NCBI GenBank assembly: GCA_004173515.1
Contig: SECN01000027.1
Location: 1-35,066, forward strand
Length of the DNA stretch: 35,066 nt
From: Myxococcaceae bacterium
Lineage (GTDB): Bacteria > Myxococcota > Myxococcia > Myxococcales > Myxococcaceae
Direction of reading: 5' to 3'
Numbering within the stretch: position 1 is the stretch's first letter; every line of letters begins with the position of its first letter. The notes below the pieces were generated by a model. The model was not told where the DNA came from. It made no database searches and worked only from the letters and a program-made list of their open reading frames with translations. Below, one piece after another: positions 19,401-30,412 of the stretch. The position numbers and the translations under genes were made by a program.

Positions 19401-22400
19401 GCCGGTGAAGGCCAGGCGCGCGGCTACCTGCTGCGCCCGGACCTTACCGCCGAGCGCTTCATCCCCGAGCCCTACGGCCCGCCCGGTGGCCGCATGTACC
19501 GCACCGGCGACCGCGTCCGGTATCGCGAGGACGGACGCCTGGAGTACCTGGGCCGCATCGACTTCCAGGTGAAGGTGCGTGGCTTCCGCATCGAACTCGG
19601 TGAGGTCGAGTCCGCCCTGCGCAAGGCCCCCAGCGTCAAGGACGCCGTCGTCGTCGCCAGGGGCGAAGCCGCCGACAAGCGCCTCGTCGCCTACGTCGTC
19701 GCCAAGTCGGGCGAAGTGCTGGAGTCCGAAGCCCTCAAGGCCCACCTGCGTCAGGGCCTGCCCGAGTACATGGTGCCCGGCACCGTCGTCGTCCTGGAGG
19801 CCCTCCCCCTCAACTCCAACGGCAAGGTCGACCGCAAGGCCTTGCCCGAGCCCGAAGCTCCTCGGTCGGGCAGCAGCTACGAAGCACCGCGCACACCGGT
19901 CGAGGAGAAACTCGCGGCGCTCTGGGCGGAAGTGCTGCGGGTGCCTCGGGTCGGCGTGAAGGACTCCTTCTTCGAACTGGGCGGCCATTCGCTGCTCGCG
20001 ACGCAGGTGGTGTCACGCGTGCGTGCGGAGCTGGGCGTGGAGTTGCCCCTGCGCGCGCTCTTCGAATCGCCGACGGTGGAAGCGCTGGCCAGTCGCATGG
20101 CCGGGTTCACCAGCTCCAGCGCTCCGGCGATCACCCGCGTCTCACGAGAAGGAACGCTGCCGCTGTCGTTCGCGCAGCAGCGCCTGTGGCTGCTGGATCA
20201 ACTCCAGCCGGAGGACGCGTCCTACAACCTGCCCACCGCGCTCCAGCTCACCGGACAGGTGGACGTGGACGCCCTGCGCCGGGCCTTCGAGGCCCTGGTC
20301 CAGCGCCACGAAGCCCTGCGCACCACCTTCCAGGATCGTCAGGGACAGCCGTCGCAGACCCTCCACGCTCCGGGCGAATGGAAGCTGCCCATCGTGGATC
20401 TCTCCGCGCTGCCCGAAGCACGGCGGCAGGAAGAAGCCCGACGGCTGGCCGACGAAGAGACGCGGCGTCCGTTCCAGCTCGCCACGGGTCCGCTGCTGCG
20501 CAGCAGCCTGATCCGACTGGGCGCGGAGGAGCACCTTCTGCTGGTGACGATGCACCACATCGTCTCCGACGGCTGGTCCATGGGCGTGCTCGTCCGCGAG
20601 ATGGCGGACTTCTACCGGTCCTTCACCACGGGAAACACACCGGCCCTCGCGCCGCTGCCCGTGCAGTACGTGGACTTCTCGGCATGGCAGCGCCAGTGGC
20701 TCCAGGGCGCGGTCCTCGACGCGCAGATCGGCTACTGGAAGGAGAAGCTCGCGGGCGCTCCCGCCGCGCTGGAGCTGCCTACCGATCGCCCGCGTCCCCC
20801 GGAGCAATCGCATCGCGGCGCCAAGGTGGACCTGCACGTCCCCATGCACATCGCGGAGGCCCTCAAGGCGCTGGCGCAGCGGGAGGGCGCTACGCCCTTC
20901 ATGACGCTGCTCGCGGCCTTCCAGGTGCTCCTGTCGCGCTACTCCGCGCAGGACGACATCAGCGTGGGTTCGCCCATCGCGGGTCGCACACAGGCGGAGA
21001 CCGAAGGACTCATCGGCTTCTTCGTCAACACGCTCGTGCTGCGCTCGCGGCTGGGGGCGCGTGACACGTTCCGTGAGCTGCTGGCACAGGTGCGCGGCAC
21101 CACGCTCGCGGCCTACGAGCACCAGCACCTGCCGTTCGAGAAGCTGGTCGAAGCCGTACAGCCCACGCGCGACCTGAGCCGAGGCCCACTCTTCCAGGCG
21201 ATGTTCATCCTGCAGAACACGCCCAACGAGGCCATGCGCCTGCCGGGCCTGTCCATCCAGCCACTGCCGCTGGAGGCCCACTTCGCCAAGTTCGACCTGA
21301 CGCTGGCGCTTCAGGACGCTCCGACCGGAATGGTGGGCGCGCTGGAGTACGCGACCGACCTGTTCGATGCGTCGACTGTCCAGCGCATGGCCGGTCACCT
21401 GGGCGTCCTGCTGGAGGCCATCGCGGCGAAGCCCGACACCCGGCTCGCGGACCTGCCCCTGCTCACCGAGGCCGAGCGTCACCAGCTTCTCGTCGAGTGG
21501 AATCCCGCCTCGGCCCCGGCCCAGCGTGAAGACAGCATCTCCGCCCTCGTCGAGGCGCAGGTGCTCCGTACGCCGGACGCCGTCGCCGTCATTACTCCCG
21601 AGCGCCGACTCACCTACCGCGAGGTCGATGCACGCGCGAACCAACTCGCGCATCGCCTGCGCGGACTCGGCGTCGGCCCTGAAGTGCGCGTCGGCCTGTG
21701 CGTCGAGCGCACCGAGGACCTCGTCATCGGCGTGCTCGGCATCCTCAAGGCTGGTGGCGCCTACGTGCCGTTGGATCCCAGCTATCCGCGTGAGCGCCTG
21801 GGTTGGCTGCTGGAGGACGCGCAAGGCCCCGCCCTCGTGGCCCATTCGCATCTGCTCGCCTCCCTGCCTGAGCACTCCGCGACCGCGGTGTGCCTCGACA
21901 CGGACGTGGAGCTGGCGAAGCAGCCCACCACCGCTCCGGACGTGGGCATCCTCCCGGGCCACCTCGCCTACCTCATCTACACCTCGGGCAGCACCGGCCG
22001 TCCCAAGGGCGTCGCCATCACCCACGGCAACGCCGTCGCCTTCCTCCACTGGGCCCTGGCCACCTTCTCCAAGGAAGAGTTGAAGGGCGTCCTCGCCGCG
22101 ACGAGCGTCAACTTCGACCTCTCCGTCTTCGAGCTCTTCGCTCCGCTCTCCAGCGGTGGCGCCGTCGTGATGGCGCGCAATGCCTTGCACTTGCCGGAGC
22201 TGGCCACCGCCTCGGAAGTCACGCTCATCAACACCGTGCCCTCCGCCATGGCCCAGTTGGTGCGCCTGGGCGCCGTGCCCCCAAGCGTGCGCGTCATCAA
22301 CCTCGCCGGTGAAGCCCTCCCCGACACCCTTGCGAAGCAGGTCTACGGCGTTCCCTCCGTCCAGAAGCTCTTCAACCTCTACGGACCCTCCGAGGACACC

Positions 22401-25400
22401 ACCTACTCCACCGGCTCCCTCGTGGGCCGTGACGAAGTGCCTCTCATCGGAAGGCCGCTGACAGACACGCGCGCCTACGTCCTCGACGCCTCGCTGCATC
22501 CGGTTCCGGTGGGTGTCGCCGGAGAGCTGTACCTCGCCGGTGAAGGCCAGGCGCGCGGCTACCTGCTGCGCCCGGACCTCACCGCCGAGCGCTTCATCCC
22601 AGAGCCCTACGGCCCGCCCGGTGGCCGCATGTACCGCACCGGCGACCGCGTCCGGTATCGCGAGGACGGACGACTCGAGTACCTGGGCCGCATCGACTTC
22701 CAGGTGAAGGTGCGTGGCTTCCGCATCGAACTCGGCGAAGTCGAGTCCGCCCTGCGCAAGGCCCCCAGCGTCAAGGACGCCGTCGTCGTCGCCAGGGGCG
22801 AAGCCGCCGACAAGCGCCTCGTCGCCTACGTCGTCGCCAAGGCGGGTGAAACGCTGGAGTCCGAAGCCCTCAAGGTCCACCTGCGCCAGGGCCTGCCCGA
22901 GTACATGGTGCCCGGCACCCTCGTCGTCCTGGACGCCCTGCCCCTCAACTCCAACGGCAAGGTCGACCGCAAGGCACTGCCCGAGCCCGAGGCTCCCAGG
23001 TCCACCAGCACGTACGTGGCCCCCAGCACCGAGACGGAAGCGAAGCTGGCCGCCATCTGGGCCGAGGTGCTCCGACTGCCGCGCGTCGGCGTGAAGGATT
23101 CCTTCTTCGAACTGGGCGGCCATTCGCTGCTCGCGACGCAGGTGGTGTCACGCGTCCGCGCGGAGCTGGGCGTAGAGCTGCCCCTGCGTGCGCTCTTCGA
23201 GTCCCCGACGGTCGAAGGAGTGGCTGGACGCCTGTCCGGGTTCACGAGCGCCAGCACATCGGTGATCAAGCGCGTCCCACGCGAAGGGACGTTGCCGCTG
23301 TCGTTCGCGCAGCAGCGCCTGTGGCTGTTGGATCAACTCCAGCCGGAGGACGCGTCCTACAACCTGCCCATCGCGCTCCAGCTCACCGGACGCCTGGACG
23401 TGGACGCCCTGCGCCGGGCCTTCGAGGCCCTGGTCCAGCGCCACGAAGCCCTGCGCACCACGTTCCACGAGTACCAGGGACAGCCCACCCAGGTCCTTCA
23501 CGTTTCGGGGGAATGGAAGTTGCCACTCGTGGACCTCTCCACCGTGCCCGAAGCACAGCGCGAAGAGGAAGCACGGCGGTTGGCTGATGCGGAGACACGG
23601 CGTCCGTTCCAGCTCACCACGGGGCCGCTGCTGCGCAGCACGCTGATCCGCATGAGCACGGAGGAGCACCTGCTGCTGGTGACGATGCACCACATCGTCT
23701 CCGACGGTTGGTCCATGGGCGTGCTCGTCCGTGAACTCACCGCGTTGTACGTGGCCTTCGAGGCGGGCCAGGAGTCCACCCTGCCGCCACTGCCCGTGCA
23801 GTACGCGGACTTCTCGGCATGGCAGCGCGACTGGCTCCAGGGCGATGCACTGGATGCGCAGATCGGCTACTGGAAGCAGAAGCTCGCGGGAGCACCGGTC
23901 GCGCTGGAGCTGCCCACGGATCATCCGCGTCCCCCCGTGCAGTCGCACCGGGGCGCCAAGGTGGACCTGCGCGTCCCCGCGCAGGTCGCGGACGCCCTCA
24001 AGGCACTGGCCCAGCGGGAGGGTGCCACGCCCTTCATGATGCTGCTCGCGGCGTTCCAAATCCTGCTGTCGCGCTACTCCGCGCAGGACGACATCAGCGT
24101 CGGCTCGCCCATCGCTGGCCGCACCCGCGCGGAAACGGAGGGGCTGATCGGCTTCTTCGTCAACACGCTCGTGCTGCGCTCGCAGGTCAATCCGAGGGCG
24201 ACCTTCCGTGAGCTGTTGGCGCAGGTGCGTGGCACCACGCTCGCGGCCTATGAGCACCAGCATCTGCCGTTCGAGAAGCTCGTCGAAGCAGTGCAACTGC
24301 CGCGCGACTTGAGCCGGGGCCCGCTCTTCCAGGCGATGTTCATCCTGCAGAACACGCCCAACGAAGCCGTGCGCCTGCCGGGTCTCTCCCTGCGGACGCT
24401 GCCGCTGGAGGGCTACTTCTCCAAGTTCGACCTGACGCTGGCGCTTCAAGACGCTCCGACCGGAATGGTGGGCGCGCTGGAGTACGCGACCGACCTGTTC
24501 GATGCGTCGACCATCCAGCGCATGGCGGGCCACTTCGGTGTCCTGCTGGAGGCCATCGCGGCGAAGCCAGACACCCGGCTCGCGGACCTGCCCCTGCTCA
24601 CCGAGGCCGAGCGTCACCAGCTTCTCGTCGAGTGGAATCCCGCCTCCGCTCCGGCTCAGCGTGACGCCAGCATCCCAGCGCTGGTGGAAGCCCAGGCGCA
24701 TCGCACGCCGGACGCCGTCGCCGTCATCACTCCGGAGCGCCGCCTCACGTACCGCGAGGTCGATGCTCGCGCGAACCAACTCGCGCATCGGCTGCGTGGA
24801 TTGGGTGTGGGCCCCGAAGTGCGCGTCGGCCTGTGCGTCGAGCGTACCGAAGACCTCGTCATCGGCGTGCTTGGCATCCTCAAGGCCGGCGGCGCCTACG
24901 TGCCGTTGGACCCCAGCTATCCGCGTGAGCGTCTGGGTTGGCTGCTGGAGGACGCGCAGGGCCCCGCCCTCGTCGCCCACTCGCACCTGCTCGCCTCCCT
25001 GCCCGAACACTCCGCCACCGCGGTGTGCCTCGACACGGACGTGGAGCTGGCGAAGCAGCCCACCACCGCTCCGGACGTGGGCATCCTCCCGGGCCACCTC
25101 GCCTACCTCATCTACACCTCCGGCAGCACCGGACGTCCCAAGGGCGTCGCCATCACCCATGGCAACGCTGTCGCCTTCCTCCACTGGGCCCTGGCCACCT
25201 TCTCCAAGGAGGAACTGAAGGGCGTCCTCGCCGCGACGAGCGTCAACTTCGACCTCTCCGTCTTCGAGCTCTTCGCTCCGCTCTCCAGCGGCGGCGCCGT
25301 CGTGATGGCGCGCAATGCCTTGCACCTGCCGGAGCTGGCCACCGCCTCGGAAGTCACCCTCATCAACACCGTGCCCTCCGCCATGGCCCAGTTGGTGCGC

Positions 25401-28400
25401 CTGGGCGCCGTGCCCCCAAGCGTGCGTGTCATCAACCTCGCCGGTGAAGCCCTCCCCGATACCCTCGCCAAGCAGGTCTACGGCGTTCCCTCCGTCCAGA
25501 AGCTCTTCAACCTCTACGGCCCCTCCGAGGACACCACCTACTCCACCGGCTCCCTCGTGGGCCGTGACGAAGTGCCCCTCATCGGCCGTCCCCTCACCGA
25601 CACGCGCGCCTACGTGCTGGATGCCGCCCTGCATCCCGTCCCCGTGGGTGTCGCGGGTGAGCTGTACCTCGCCGGTGAAGGCCAAGCGCGCGGCTACCTG
25701 CTGCGCCCGGACCTCACCGCCGAGCGCTTCCTCCCCGAGCCCTATGGCCCGCCCGGTGGCCGCATGTACCGCACCGGGGACCGCGTCCGGTATCGCGAGG
25801 ACGGACGCCTGGAGTACCTGGGCCGCATCGACTTCCAGGTGAAGGTGCGTGGCTTCCGCATCGAACTCGGTGAAGTCGAGTCCGCCCTGCGCAAGGCCCC
25901 CAGCGTCAAGGACGCCGTCGTCGTCGCCAGGGGTGAGGCCGCCGACAAGCGCCTCGTCGCCTACGTCGTCGCCAAGGCCGGTGAGTCCCTGGAGTCCGAA
26001 GCCCTCAAGGCCCACCTGCGCCAGGGCCTGCCCGAGTACATGGTGCCCGGCACCCTCGTCGTCCTGGACGCTCTGCCCCTCAACTCCAACGGCAAGGTCG
26101 ACCGCAAGGCCCTGCCAGAGCCCGAGGCCCCCAGGTCCACCAGCACGTACGTGGCCCCCAGCACCGAGACGGAAGCAAAGCTGGCCGCCATCTGGGCCGA
26201 GGTGCTCCGACTGCCGCGCGTCGGCGTGAGGGACTCCTTCTTCGAACTGGGCGGCCATTCGCTGCTCGCGACGCAAGTCGTGTCACGCGTCCGCGCGGAG
26301 CTGGGCGTGGAGCTGCCCCTGCGTGCGCTCTTCGAGTCCCCGACAGTGGAGGGCCTTGCTCGCTACTCCGGCACCCGCGCCACGACGCGGGTGCAGGTCT
26401 CGCGCGAAGGCACGCAGCCGCTGTCGTTCGCGCAGCAGCGGCTGTGGCTCATGGATCAGCTCGAGCCGCTCAGCCCGCTCTACAACCTGCCCGTGGCGGT
26501 GCGCCTGGACGGCCATCTGCGCGCGGACATGCTGGAGCAGGCGCTGCGGGAGATCGTGCGGCGCCACGGAGCCCTGCGCACCACGTTCGCGCAGGTGGAC
26601 GGCGAGCCCGTCCAGGTCATCCATCCGGAAGTCGTCCTGCCCCTGGGCTTCGTCGACCTCTCGGGCGTGGAAGAGGCCCAGCGTGAAGCCGAGGCCCGGT
26701 CGCGGGTGGAGCAGGAGATCCGCCGGCCGTTCGACCTGCGCACCGGTCCGCTCGTGCGCACGCTGCTGCTCAAGCTGTCCGAACAGGAGCATGTGCTCGT
26801 CATCAACATGCACCACGTCATCTCCGACGGATGGTCCCTGGGGGTGCTGGTGCGCGAGGTGGGCGCGCTCTACGCGGCGTACTCAGAAGGCCAGCCGTCG
26901 CCGCTGCCGGAGCTACCTGTTCAGTACTCGGACTACGCGGCCTGGCAGCGCCAGACGCTCAGCGGAGAGACCCTGCGCGGGGAAGTGGCCTACTGGGAGG
27001 AGAAGCTCTCCGGTGCGCTGTCCGTGCTGGAGCTGCCCACCGACCGGCCCCGTCCGGCGATCCGCGACAGCGCGGGCGCGACCTTCCACTTCACCCTGCC
27101 CCGCCCACTGACCGAGAAGCTGCGGAGCCTGGGCCGTCACGAGGGCGGCTCGCTGTTCATGGTGCTGCTCGCGAGCTGGCAGGCCCTGCTGTCGCGCTAC
27201 ACCGGCCAGCAGGACTTCGCGGTGGGCTCGCCCATCGCGGGACGCACCCGGGCGGAGACCGAAGGACTCATCGGCTTCTTCGTCAACACGCTCGTGCTGC
27301 GCGCGAAGGTGGAGGGCGGACAGTCGTTCCGCTCGCTGCTCCAGCAGGTGCGCACCACCGTGCTGGAGGCGTACGAGCACCAGGACGTCCCGTTCGAGAA
27401 GCTGGTGGAGGTGCTGCAACCGGCGCGCAACCTCAGCCACACGCCGTTCTTCCAGACGCTGCTGGCGCTCCAGAACGTGCCCACGGAGGACCTGCGCCTG
27501 CCCGGGCTGCGCCTCCAGGGTCTGGCGTTCGAGCCGCGGACGTCCAAGTTCGACCTGAGCGCCTTCTTCATGGAGACGCCGGACGGGCTGCGCGGAATGC
27601 TGGAGTACAGCACCGCGCTGTTCGACCCGAGCACCGTGAGGCGGATGGCCGACCACCTGAGCCTGCTGCTGGAGGCCGTGGCCTCGAGCCCCGAGCTGTC
27701 CGTGGCGGAGCTGCCCCTGCTCTCCTCCGAGGAGCGTCAGCGCCTGCTCGTGGACTGGAATGACACCGCCGTTGCCAGCCCCACGGACCTCCCCGTCCAC
27801 GTCCACTTCGCGGAGCAGGCCCGCCGCACGCCGCACGCCGTGGCCCTCGTCCTCGGGGACGCCACGCTGACGTACGGTGAACTCGAAGCTCGCGCCAACC
27901 AGTTGGCCTGGCACCTGCGCTCGCTCGGCATCACGCCTGGGGCGCGCGTGGGGCTCGCGGTGGAGCGCTCCTTCGAGCTGATCATCGCCACGCTCGCCAT
28001 CCTCAAGGCCGGCGCCGCCTTCGTCCCCGTGGACCGCAATGCCCCCGTGGATCGCATCGCCGCCCAGTTGGAGGACGCAGACGTCAGCGTGACGCTCACC
28101 CACCCGCCCTTCGCTGCGTTGCTGCCCGCATCCGGCGCCCGTGTCTGGCTGGATGCGCAACGGGACGTCCTCGCCGCGCTGCCCACGCACGCTCCGGACC
28201 TCATCGTGGACGGCGAGGCGCTGGCCTACGTGATGTTCACCTCCGGCAGCACCGGCCGTCCCAAGGGCGTCTGCGTGCCGCACCGGGGCATCACCCGCCT
28301 GGTGCTCGGCAACAGCTTCATGCGCTTCGGTCCGGACGAGGTCTGGCTCCAACTGGCGCCCGTCGCCTTCGACGCCTCGACGCTCGAAATCTGGGGCGCG

Positions 28401-30389
28401 CTGCTGCACGGCTCGAAGCTCGTCCTCGCGCCGCCCCAGCCGCTCTCGCTGGAGGAGCTTGCCGCGCTGCTGCGTCACCACCGCGTGACGACGTCGTGGC
28501 TGACCGCGGCCCTCTTCGAACAGATGGCGCTGCATCAGGGCGAGGCGCTCGCCGGCGTGCGCCAACTCCTGGCGGGTGGCGACGTCCTGCCCGCCGCCCG
28601 CGTGCGGGAGCATCTGGCCCGCATCCCCGAAGGCGCCGTCCTCATCAACGGCTACGGCCCGACCGAGAACACGACGTTCTCCGCGACGGCGACCCTGCGC
28701 CACGACACGCGGGTGGAGGGCCCGGTGTCCATCGGCCGGCCCCTCTCCAACGCCACCACCTTCGTGCTGGATGCGCGCCTGCGCCCCGTGCCCGTGGGCA
28801 TCGCGGGTGAGCTGTACGTCGGCGGCGCCGGCCTCGCCTGGGGCTACCTGCGCCGACCGGAGCTGACCGCGGAGCGCTTCGTGCCGCATCCCTTCGCCAC
28901 CGCGCCCGGTGAGCGCCTGTACCGCACCGGCGATCAGGTCCGTTGGCGGGAGGACGGTACGCTCGACTTCCTCGGCCGCACCGACTTCCAGGTGAAGGTG
29001 CGAGGCTTCCGCATCGAACCGGGTGAGGTCGAAGCCGCCCTGCGCGCCGCCGTCGGCGTCAGCGAGGCGGTGGTCGTCGCCCGGGGAAGCGACGGGGACA
29101 AGCGGCTCGTGGGCTACGTCACCACGCGCGACGGACACACGCTGGACACGGACGCACTGAAGGCCGGGCTCAAGCAGCACCTGCCCGAGTACATGGTCCC
29201 CTCCGCGCTCGTCGTGCTGGACACCCTGCCCCTCAACGCCAACGGCAAGGTGGACCGCAAGGCCCTGCCCGACGCGGACACGCGGGAGGTGGAGGCCAAG
29301 GACTTCGTCGCGCCGCGCGACGCATTGGAGACCCAGCTCGCCCGCATCTGGGAGGAGATGCTGGGTGTGCGCTCCGTGGGCGTGCGCACCAGCTTCTTCG
29401 AACTGGGAGGCCACTCGCTGCTGGCGGTTCGAGTGGTCGCCGCCATGCGCGAGCGGCTGGGCCACACCCTGCCGCTGTCGGTCCTCTTCCAGCAGCCCAC
29501 CATCGAGCAGCTCGCGAGGGTGCTGCGCGACGAGGCGCAGGAATGGACGCCCGTGGTGTCGCTGGAGCGCGGCGAGCCGGGGCGGCGCCCGCTGTTCTTC
29601 GTCCACCCGGGCGGAGGCAACGTGCTCGCGTACGTGGAGCTGGCGCGCCGGCTGGGCCCGTCCCAGCCCCTCTACGGCCTCCAGTCACGCGGCCTGGACG
29701 GACGCCCCGTCGCGACGACCATCGAGGAGATGGCGGGCCTCTACATCGACGGCATGCGCGCGGTGCAGCCGCGAGGCCCCTACCTGCTGGGCGGCTGGTC
29801 GCAGGGCGGCGTCATCGCCTACGAGATGGCCCGAAGGCTGCGCGAAGCGGGCGAACAGGTGGACCTGCTCGCGCTCGTGGATGCGCACGTGCCGGGCCTG
29901 ATGAAGCTCTCGGAGGAGCAGGCCAGGTACACGCCCCACGCGCGTGCGCGCATCGCCTTCGCCCGGGCCACCGCGTCCGCCTTCGGTCAGGAGCCCACGC
30001 TGTCGGACGAAGTCCTGGCCCGGGGTGACGACGACGCGATGCTCCAGCACCTGCTGGCGGAGGGCGTCCGCGCCGGCATCCTGGATGCGCAGACGGGCCC
30101 CGCCCAACTGCGGGCCCTGTTCCTCGTCTTCCAGGCCAACCTGCTGTCGTTGGACCTCTACGTGCCGAAGCCCTACGACGGCACCGCGCTGCTCCTGAGC
30201 GCCAGCGAGCCCATCCCTGGCGGCGAGCCCATTCCGCGTCACCGGGGATGGGAGGGATTGGTGCGCGGGGGCCTGGAAGTGGTGGACGTGCCCGGCAGCC
30301 ACCACCAACTCATGCAGGACCCGAACCTGGATCCGCTGGTCGAACGGCTGCGCGAAGCCCTGGCCCGCGCGACGGGAGCGGAGGTCTAG
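4254..30389 (+). CDS. Eight-module nonribosomal peptide synthetase with terminal thioesterase
   Basis: The 8711-residue cytoplasmic enzyme should assemble an octapeptide on phosphopantetheine arms. Domain order is (C-A-T) x 8 then TE. Each C domain has an HHxxxDG-type motif with its second His at residues 178, 1225, 2276, 3333, 4390, 5435, 6480 and 7521. Each A domain has TSGSTG and NGK[VL]DRKALP. Each carrier domain has GGHSLLA with its pantetheine Ser at 1035, 2086, 3142, 4199, 5246, 6291, 7336 and 8388. The N-terminal helix ([19 protein letters not shown]) is a common lead-in to such C domains. No epimerase, methyltransferase or heterocyclase domain is present, and C3 motifs are of the LCL kind, so an all-L chain is expected. 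Pocket residues suggest basic-Leu-Val-Val/Ile-Ala-Ala-Ala-Val. No MbtH, transporter or tailoring gene is in the window. Long open frames on the opposite strand are shadows of GC-rich coding DNA. Substrate calls are by eye. Confidence 0.97.
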   Translation: MSSQELSKRIANLSPEKRAELLKKMAAQKGAAGGTARGLIPVQDRSRPLPLSFAQQRLWFIDQLDPGSALFNVPMAVRLEGSLDVAVLERALREVVRRHEVLRTTFREDAAGPVQVVSAEPHLTLERRDVTGEPPDAAWRLAREAAARPFDLAQGPLLRALLLTSGPGEHLLVVVVHHIVSDGWSMTLLVREVAMLYGLLVKGMPPALPTLGVQYADFGVWQREWLQGPRLEKQLGYWKQQLDGAPAALELPTDLPRPAIRDGRGARHDVHLSRELMDAMKAFGQQEGASLYMVLLTGWQLLMSRYSGQDDVTVGSPMAGRSRGEVEGLIGLFVNAQVLRTRVDGDASFRALLRQVRETVLGAQEHQELPIERLVEELRPERIQGRTPFFQVMLTFQASFRGAATVEGVKLEALELDTNAAKFDLTLQVLETEQGIKGYLEYATDIFTAPTAVRMAEHLRLLLEGALARPNEAVARLPLLTAAERQQVLIDWNATHAPFPEACMHSLFEAQARRAPEALAAIFEGTQLTYAQLDARANQLAHALRRRGVRPEVRIALSVERSLDVVIGLLGILKAGGAWVPVDPLLPRERLAFMLEDSGAAVLVTQSALVDRFPQAHPSQALCLDTEREALAGEPTDAPETGVTPAHLAYLLYTSGSTGTPKGTAVEHRSVANLVTHEAVAYGIGPGSRVLQFASLSFDLSVEEIFTTLCNGATLVLAPLDKLMPGAPLPVLLREQGLTVISLTPAALAATSSEGLPEVRTVISGGEALPADVVARWAPGRRFLNTYGPTEATVVATLGEVVANGSVPSIGRPLANVRAYVLDPRGEPVPVGVRGELYVGGVGVARGYAGRAGLTAERFVPDAFSSESGARLYRTGDVVRWQADGTLEFVGRIDAQVKVRGFRIELGEIETVLRAGPAVKDAVVLAREDHPGDKRLVAYVVSDALDVAALRAHLKQHLPDYMVPAAFVSLETLPLTNNGKVDRKALPVPEATARTHAYEAPVTPLEEQLAELWRDVLRVPAVGRTDNFFELGGHSLLATQLVARVRAALDVELPLRALFEAPTVASLAERLQQARSAARLPPLTRTTTEGPQPLSFAQQRLWFLDQLAPDDASYNLPVALRLTGRLDVEALRRSFEALVQRHEALRTTFFEHEGQPFQRIHAPAAWALPVQDLSALTASEGEAETVRLATREARQPFHLGQGPLLRTALLRLSEEAHVLLMTMHHIVSDAWSMGVLVKELATRYAAFSAGREPGFAPLPVQYADFAAWQRQWLQGEVLDAQLGYWKQQLADAPSALELPTDRPRPPVQSRRGATVPVSVPATLTASLRALAQKEGATPFMLLLSAFQLLLSRYSTQDDVSVGSPIAGRTHAEAEGLIGFFVNTLVLRARMRPEESFRQLLAQVRGTTLAAYEHQHVPFEKLVEVLQPSRDLSRSPLFQVMFVLQNAPAEALRVPGLAFQPVPLEGNSARFDLALTLFEVPQGLTGFLEYSSDLFDAATVQRLMGHYGVLLEAIAAKPETSIAALPLMTEPEQARLLVEWNQTDVAFPDDTCIHHVVAGQARRVPDALAVSLGGRGVTYGRLDAWAHQLALHLHAAGVRRGDRVAVLAERSPELVAGLLAALKVGAAYVPIAPGVPPERLAFMLEDCAASLLLTQQHLRAELPALSTRVLSLETDIAVPAEPLPVAPVGAEDLAYVIYTSGSTGRPKGVAVHHRGLMNLVAWHQRTYALTPEDRTALTAGVAFDASTWEVWPSLASGASLVVPPDALRAEPAQLLRWLADEAITTCFMPTPLAEAVLREEWPKPMALRALLTGGDALHHGPSASVPATLFNHYGPTESTVVATFTPVPAATRDDGTRPPIGRPIANTRTYVLDAGLRPVPIGVPGELFLESAGLAWGYLGQPAMSAERFIPHPFAATPGARLYRTGDVVRWRADGHLDYLQRLDFQVKVRGFRIELGEIEASLLAHTSVHEAVMLAREDVPGDKRLVAYLVPVSGQSVDTAVVRAFLKERLPEYMVPSAFTVLEALPLNANGKLDRKALPAPDASPLAGFVAPRSPTEEKVAGVFAHVLRRERISVHDDFFALGGHSLLATQLVSRIRAVFNVELPLRALFEAPTVAALAERLLTTTSGPRLPPLTRARVEGPLPLSFAQQRLWLLDQLQPGDASYNIPTALRLTGHVDVESLRRAFEALVARHDSLRTTLVQHQGQATQHVHAPAGWTLPLTDLSSLPEARREEEARSLAGQEARRPFDLEAGPLLRTSLVRLGTEEHVLLVTMHHIVSDGWSMGVLVRELTALYAAFHAGQEASLPPLAVQYSDFTVWQRDWLQGETLDAQLGYWKEKLAGAPSALELPTDHPRPSLQSYRGSTVPVQVPRSVSEALKALARREGATPFMVLLAAFQVFLSRYSGQDDISVGSPVAGRTHAETEGLIGFFINTLVLRSRLASGESFQALLGQVRGTTLAAYEHQHLPFEKLVEVLQPVRDLRHSPLFQVMFTLQNMPTEELRVPGLSFRQVEAETNSSKFDLTLLLQDSPQGFLGKLEYSTALFERGTVERMAEHLNTLLAAVAERPELSVAELPLLPVEERQRLLVGWNDTTVASPTDLPVHVHFAVQARRTPHAVALVLGDATLTYGELDARANRLAWHLRSFGIVPGARVGLAVERSFELIIATLAILKAGAAFVPVDRNAPVDRIAALLEDANVGVTLTHEPFESLLPATGVYLWLDEQQAAIAARPTHAPEVSVDGEALAYVMFTSGSTGRPKGVCVPHRGITRLVLGSTFMRFGAEEVWLQFAPVAFDASTLEIWGALLHGAKLVLAPPHALSLEELAAQLRQHRVTTLWLTASLFEQMALHQGEALARVGQVLSGGDILPSARVREHLARLPEGAVFINAYGPTENTTFSTTWPMHRDTVVGGAVSIGRPIPNSTVYVLDAHLHPAPTGVAGELYVGGPGLAWGYLHRPELTAERFVPHPFATTPGERLYRTGDKVRWLANGTIDFLGRFDFQVKVRGFRIELGEIENALRATVGVSEAIVIARGSDGDKRLIGYLTALESHTLDTDALKGQLKQQLPEYMVPSAFVVLDALPLNANGKVDRKALPEPGEAPSTSDFVAPRNATEEKLAAIFAEVLRVERVGIHDDFFALGGHSLLATQLVSRVRAAFGVELQLRALFGAPTVETLAPQLDAARRTALRAPPLRPVSREEVLPLSFAQQRLWFLDQLSPGDVSYNIPTALRLTGRVDVESLRRAFESLVARHESLRTTFRVHQEQATQHLHAPSVWALPVVDLSALPEARREAEARRSIEEDARQPFHLEHGPLLRTRLVRLGEEEHLLLVTMHHIVSDGWSMGVLIRELVAFYEGHTRGSAPVLAPLPVQYADFAAWQRRWLQGEPLDAQLGYWKAKLAGAPSALELLTDHPRPAIQSHAGAALSLRVPKATSDALKALASREGVTPFMVLLTAFQVLLSRYSGQDDISVGTPIAGRTQSETEGLIGFFVNTLVLRAHVESQATFQQVLEQVRCTTLEAYDHQHLPFEKLVEVLQPTRDPSRSPLFQVMFTLQSTTTQDLRVPGLAFQQVAAEARSAKFDLTLTLLESPEGFVGDLEYSTALFERGTVERMAGHLNTLLAAVAENPQRSVAELPLLSSEEHQRLLVDWNDTTVASPMDTPVHVHFAQQAGRTPDAVALILGDTTLTYGQLEARANQLAWHLRSLGITPGASVGLAVERSFELIIAILATLKTGAAYVPVDRNAPVDRIAALLEDADVGVVITHQPFAPLLPASGARVWLDAQQDVLATLPTHAPDIDVGGEALAYVMFTSGSTGRPKGVCVPHRGITRLVLGNTFMRFGAEDVWLQFAPVAFDASTLEIWGALLHGAKLVLAPPHAMSLEELASQLRQHRVTSLFQTTALFEQMALHQGETLAGVRHLLAGGDVMPWSRLRAHLARLPEGSTFVHAYGPTENTTFSTTLTMDRDTVVNGPASIGGAISNSTVYVLDAHLRPAPTGVAGELYVGGPGLAWGYLHRPELTAERFVPHPFATTPGERLYRTGDKVRWLANGTIDFLGRFDFQVKVRGFRIELGEIETALRASSGVNEAVVVARGSDGDKRLIGYLTALEGHTLDTDALKGQLKQHLPEYMVPSAFVVLDALPLNANGKVDRKALPEPGDAPRAADFVAPRNTTEEKLAAIFAEVLRVERVGIRDDFFALGGHSLLATQLVSRVRAAFDVELPLRALFGAPTVEALAPRLEGAQPAALRAPPLRPASREGAIPLSFAQQRLWLLDQFQPGDASYNIPTALRLTGRVDVESLRRAFEALVARHEPLRTTLSEAHEAPAQRIQPASGWDLPVIELTSLPESQREEEARRLAITEARRPFQLSTGPLMRSVLVRLGEEEHLLLMTMHHIVSDGWSMGVLVRELTAMYVAFHAGQEPVLAPLPVQYADFATWQRDWLQGEVLDAQIGYWKEKLAGAPAALELPTDHPRPPVQSHRGAKVDLRIPAPVADALKALAQREGATPFMTLLAAFQVLLSRYSAQDDISVGSPIAGRTQAETEGLIGFFVNTLVLRSQVNPRATFRELLAQVRGTTLAAYEHQHLPFEKLVEAIQPTRDLSRGPLFQAMFVLQNTPNEAVRLPGMAMQTLPLETQFAKFDLSLALRESGSELLGALEYATDLFDASTVQRMAGHLGVLLEAIAAKPDRRLADLPLLTEAERHQLLVEWNPASAPAPRESSISALVEAQVLRTPDAVAIITPERRLTYREVDARANQLAHRLRGLGVGPEVRVGLCVERTEDLVIGVLGILKAGGAYVPLDPSYPRERLGWLLEDAQGPALVAHSHLLASLPEHSATAVCLDTDVELAKHPTTVPDVGILPGHLAYLIYTSGSTGRPKGVAITHGNAVAFLHWALATFSKEELKGVLAATSVNFDLSVFELFTPLSSGGAVVMARNALHLPELATASEVTLINTVPSAMAQLVRLGAVPPSVRVINLAGEALPDTLAKQVYGVPSVQKLFNLYGPSEDTTYSTGSLVGRDEVPLIGRPLTDTRAYVLDAALHPVPVGVAGELYLAGEGQARGYLLRPDLTAERFIPEPYGPPGGRMYRTGDRVRYREDGRLEYLGRIDFQVKVRGFRIELGEVESALRKAPSVKDAVVVARGEAADKRLVAYVVAKSGEVLESEALKAHLRQGLPEYMVPGTVVVLEALPLNSNGKVDRKALPEPEAPRSGSSYEAPRTPVEEKLAALWAEVLRVPRVGVKDSFFELGGHSLLATQVVSRVRAELGVELPLRALFESPTVEALASRMAGFTSSSAPAITRVSREGTLPLSFAQQRLWLLDQLQPEDASYNLPTALQLTGQVDVDALRRAFEALVQRHEALRTTFQDRQGQPSQTLHAPGEWKLPIVDLSALPEARRQEEARRLADEETRRPFQLATGPLLRSSLIRLGAEEHLLLVTMHHIVSDGWSMGVLVREMADFYRSFTTGNTPALAPLPVQYVDFSAWQRQWLQGAVLDAQIGYWKEKLAGAPAALELPTDRPRPPEQSHRGAKVDLHVPMHIAEALKALAQREGATPFMTLLAAFQVLLSRYSAQDDISVGSPIAGRTQAETEGLIGFFVNTLVLRSRLGARDTFRELLAQVRGTTLAAYEHQHLPFEKLVEAVQPTRDLSRGPLFQAMFILQNTPNEAMRLPGLSIQPLPLEAHFAKFDLTLALQDAPTGMVGALEYATDLFDASTVQRMAGHLGVLLEAIAAKPDTRLADLPLLTEAERHQLLVEWNPASAPAQREDSISALVEAQVLRTPDAVAVITPERRLTYREVDARANQLAHRLRGLGVGPEVRVGLCVERTEDLVIGVLGILKAGGAYVPLDPSYPRERLGWLLEDAQGPALVAHSHLLASLPEHSATAVCLDTDVELAKQPTTAPDVGILPGHLAYLIYTSGSTGRPKGVAITHGNAVAFLHWALATFSKEELKGVLAATSVNFDLSVFELFAPLSSGGAVVMARNALHLPELATASEVTLINTVPSAMAQLVRLGAVPPSVRVINLAGEALPDTLAKQVYGVPSVQKLFNLYGPSEDTTYSTGSLVGRDEVPLIGRPLTDTRAYVLDASLHPVPVGVAGELYLAGEGQARGYLLRPDLTAERFIPEPYGPPGGRMYRTGDRVRYREDGRLEYLGRIDFQVKVRGFRIELGEVESALRKAPSVKDAVVVARGEAADKRLVAYVVAKAGETLESEALKVHLRQGLPEYMVPGTLVVLDALPLNSNGKVDRKALPEPEAPRSTSTYVAPSTETEAKLAAIWAEVLRLPRVGVKDSFFELGGHSLLATQVVSRVRAELGVELPLRALFESPTVEGVAGRLSGFTSASTSVIKRVPREGTLPLSFAQQRLWLLDQLQPEDASYNLPIALQLTGRLDVDALRRAFEALVQRHEALRTTFHEYQGQPTQVLHVSGEWKLPLVDLSTVPEAQREEEARRLADAETRRPFQLTTGPLLRSTLIRMSTEEHLLLVTMHHIVSDGWSMGVLVRELTALYVAFEAGQESTLPPLPVQYADFSAWQRDWLQGDALDAQIGYWKQKLAGAPVALELPTDHPRPPVQSHRGAKVDLRVPAQVADALKALAQREGATPFMMLLAAFQILLSRYSAQDDISVGSPIAGRTRAETEGLIGFFVNTLVLRSQVNPRATFRELLAQVRGTTLAAYEHQHLPFEKLVEAVQLPRDLSRGPLFQAMFILQNTPNEAVRLPGLSLRTLPLEGYFSKFDLTLALQDAPTGMVGALEYATDLFDASTIQRMAGHFGVLLEAIAAKPDTRLADLPLLTEAERHQLLVEWNPASAPAQRDASIPALVEAQAHRTPDAVAVITPERRLTYREVDARANQLAHRLRGLGVGPEVRVGLCVERTEDLVIGVLGILKAGGAYVPLDPSYPRERLGWLLEDAQGPALVAHSHLLASLPEHSATAVCLDTDVELAKQPTTAPDVGILPGHLAYLIYTSGSTGRPKGVAITHGNAVAFLHWALATFSKEELKGVLAATSVNFDLSVFELFAPLSSGGAVVMARNALHLPELATASEVTLINTVPSAMAQLVRLGAVPPSVRVINLAGEALPDTLAKQVYGVPSVQKLFNLYGPSEDTTYSTGSLVGRDEVPLIGRPLTDTRAYVLDAALHPVPVGVAGELYLAGEGQARGYLLRPDLTAERFLPEPYGPPGGRMYRTGDRVRYREDGRLEYLGRIDFQVKVRGFRIELGEVESALRKAPSVKDAVVVARGEAADKRLVAYVVAKAGESLESEALKAHLRQGLPEYMVPGTLVVLDALPLNSNGKVDRKALPEPEAPRSTSTYVAPSTETEAKLAAIWAEVLRLPRVGVRDSFFELGGHSLLATQVVSRVRAELGVELPLRALFESPTVEGLARYSGTRATTRVQVSREGTQPLSFAQQRLWLMDQLEPLSPLYNLPVAVRLDGHLRADMLEQALREIVRRHGALRTTFAQVDGEPVQVIHPEVVLPLGFVDLSGVEEAQREAEARSRVEQEIRRPFDLRTGPLVRTLLLKLSEQEHVLVINMHHVISDGWSLGVLVREVGALYAAYSEGQPSPLPELPVQYSDYAAWQRQTLSGETLRGEVAYWEEKLSGALSVLELPTDRPRPAIRDSAGATFHFTLPRPLTEKLRSLGRHEGGSLFMVLLASWQALLSRYTGQQDFAVGSPIAGRTRAETEGLIGFFVNTLVLRAKVEGGQSFRSLLQQVRTTVLEAYEHQDVPFEKLVEVLQPARNLSHTPFFQTLLALQNVPTEDLRLPGLRLQGLAFEPRTSKFDLSAFFMETPDGLRGMLEYSTALFDPSTVRRMADHLSLLLEAVASSPELSVAELPLLSSEERQRLLVDWNDTAVASPTDLPVHVHFAEQARRTPHAVALVLGDATLTYGELEARANQLAWHLRSLGITPGARVGLAVERSFELIIATLAILKAGAAFVPVDRNAPVDRIAAQLEDADVSVTLTHPPFAALLPASGARVWLDAQRDVLAALPTHAPDLIVDGEALAYVMFTSGSTGRPKGVCVPHRGITRLVLGNSFMRFGPDEVWLQLAPVAFDASTLEIWGALLHGSKLVLAPPQPLSLEELAALLRHHRVTTSWLTAALFEQMALHQGEALAGVRQLLAGGDVLPAARVREHLARIPEGAVLINGYGPTENTTFSATATLRHDTRVEGPVSIGRPLSNATTFVLDARLRPVPVGIAGELYVGGAGLAWGYLRRPELTAERFVPHPFATAPGERLYRTGDQVRWREDGTLDFLGRTDFQVKVRGFRIEPGEVEAALRAAVGVSEAVVVARGSDGDKRLVGYVTTRDGHTLDTDALKAGLKQHLPEYMVPSALVVLDTLPLNANGKVDRKALPDADTREVEAKDFVAPRDALETQLARIWEEMLGVRSVGVRTSFFELGGHSLLAVRVVAAMRERLGHTLPLSVLFQQPTIEQLARVLRDEAQEWTPVVSLERGEPGRRPLFFVHPGGGNVLAYVELARRLGPSQPLYGLQSRGLDGRPVATTIEEMAGLYIDGMRAVQPRGPYLLGGWSQGGVIAYEMARRLREAGEQVDLLALVDAHVPGLMKLSEEQARYTPHARARIAFARATASAFGQEPTLSDEVLARGDDDAMLQHLLAEGVRAGILDAQTGPAQLRALFLVFQANLLSLDLYVPKPYDGTALLLSASEPIPGGEPIPRHRGWEGLVRGGLEVVDVPGSHHQLMQDPNLDPLVERLREALARATGAEV
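7491..10643 (+). other. NRPS module 2: C-A-T, leucine
   Basis: C2 carries HHIVSDAW (His1224-His1225), with Ala in place of the usual Gly after the Asp. A2 has YTSGSTG from Tyr1697 and pocket residues D-A-W-F-L-G-H-V-V-K, one step from the Leu code D-A-W-F-L-G-N-V-V-K, so Leu is likely. T2 uses Ser2086. The module is not part of the duplicated sets; its A domain is the only one of its kind in the protein. Confidence 0.8.
10644..13814 (+). other. NRPS module 3: C-A-T, valine-like
   Basis: C3 His2275-His2276, A3 with FTSGSTG from Phe2750 (Phe replaces the usual Tyr), T3 Ser3142. Pocket residues D-A-L-W-L-G-A-T-F-K resemble Val codes of the D-A-L-W-x-G-G-T-F-K type. Val is the best call; Ile or Leu are possible. 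It is the first of two modules of exactly 3171 nt. Confidence 0.75.
10689..17030 (+). repeat. Two in-frame tandem copies of a 3171-nt NRPS module
   Basis: Counted from the Ser codon of [10 protein letters not shown], copies begin at 10689 and 13860 and the next anchor is 17031. The A-domain FTSGSTG anchors (12501, 15672) and carrier Ser codons (13677, 16848) also lie 3171 nt apart, so the net length between anchors is unchanged over 1057 codons. The two copies encode modules 3 and 4. Confidence 0.85.
13815..16985 (+). other. NRPS module 4: C-A-T, branched aliphatic (Val/Ile-like)
   Basis: C4 His3332-His3333, A4 with FTSGSTG from Phe3807, T4 Ser4199. Pocket residues D-A-L-F-L-G-A-T-F-K differ from module 3 mainly at position 278 (Phe for Trp), which should change the size of the pocket; Val or Ile is likely. 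Two conserved A-domain positions are altered: IGRPI becomes IGGAI (near base 16170) and the Asn before AYGPTE is His. Activity may be reduced or the pocket relaxed. It is the second copy of the 3171-nt unit. Confidence 0.65.
16986..20126 (+). other. NRPS module 5: C-A-T, alanine
   Basis: C5 His4389-His4390, A5 YTSGSTG from Tyr4864, T5 Ser5246. Pocket residues D-L-F-N-N-A-L-T-Y-K equal a published Ala code as I recall it. The first third of C5 ([26 protein letters not shown]) matches C3/C4, while the rest ([32 protein letters not shown]) matches C6/C7, so C5 looks chimeric. The module ends with a T5 linker distinct from those of modules 6 and 7. Confidence 0.85.
20127..23261 (+). other. NRPS module 6: C-A-T, alanine
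   Basis: C6 His5434-His5435, A6 YTSGSTG from Tyr5909, T6 Ser6291. The pocket is the same alanine code as A5, D-L-F-N-N-A-L-T-Y-K. The A6 DNA differs from A5 and A7 by scattered, mostly silent changes. T6 with its linker ([19 protein letters not shown]) is the same as in module 7, suggesting that modules 6 and 7 are the youngest pair. Confidence 0.87.
23262..26384 (+). other. NRPS module 7: C-A-T, alanine
   Basis: C7 His6479-His6480, A7 YTSGSTG from Tyr6954, T7 Ser7336. Pocket residues again read D-L-F-N-N-A-L-T-Y-K, alanine. It is the third in-phase copy of the 3135-nt unit. After T7 the linker is shorter (165 rather than 177 nt from the carrier Ser to the next C-domain anchor) and sequence likeness ends at the change to C8. 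Confidence 0.87.
26385..29549 (+). other. NRPS module 8: C-A-T, valine
   Basis: C8 has HHVISDGW (His7520-His7521) and is closer to C1 than to C2-C7. A8 has FTSGSTG from Phe7995 and pocket residues D-A-L-W-L-G-G-T-F-K, a good Val code. T8 Ser8388 sits in [19 protein letters not shown], unlike the other carriers and suited to hand-over to a thioesterase. The A domain is colinear with A3/A4 while C8 and T8 are not, so it looks inserted by recombination. Confidence 0.85.
27693..29275 (+). repeat. Dispersed copy of the module 3/4 adenylation segment
   Basis: From the codon GAG at 27693 (C8 end) to the [10 protein letters not shown] region near 29270, this DNA is colinear with 11958-13540 (module 3) and 15129-16711 (module 4): internal anchors are 543 and 1542 nt from the start in all three. 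The left border has about 30 identical bases with module 3; outside the block C8 and T8 are different types. Confidence 0.75.
29550..30386 (+). other. Type I thioesterase domain, chain release
   Basis: The last ~279 residues form an alpha/beta-hydrolase: FFVHPGGGN at about 8448, nucleophile GWSQGG with Ser8516, probable Asp8543 in LVDAHVPG, and His8683 in PGSHHQLM. It releases the finished chain by hydrolysis or cyclisation; sequence by eye does not tell which. The Lys-like side chain or an N-terminal hydroxyacyl group could be the ring nucleophile if it cyclises, which is speculation. Confidence 0.92.
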
Positions 30390-30412
30390 CCCGCTGATGC
30401 GCGGACGCCAGG

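Larger units (their letters stand above)
17031..26423 (+). repeat. Three in-frame tandem copies of a 3135-nt NRPS module
   Basis: Copies begin at 17031, 20166 and 23301. The HHIVSDG codons (17418, 20553, 23688), YTSGSTG codons (18843, 21978, 25113) and carrier Ser codons (19989, 23124, 26259) all repeat at exactly 3135 nt (1045 codons). The third copy ends a little early, near the change to C8. The A-domain part is almost identical in DNA among all three, with mostly silent differences. Confidence 0.92.

Noticed and set aside
4254..30389. Possible epimerase, methyltransferase or heterocyclase domains, which would change the predicted peptide
   Set aside because: Spacing between carrier Ser and next C domain is 165-183 nt throughout and A domains have normal length, so there is no room for extra domains.
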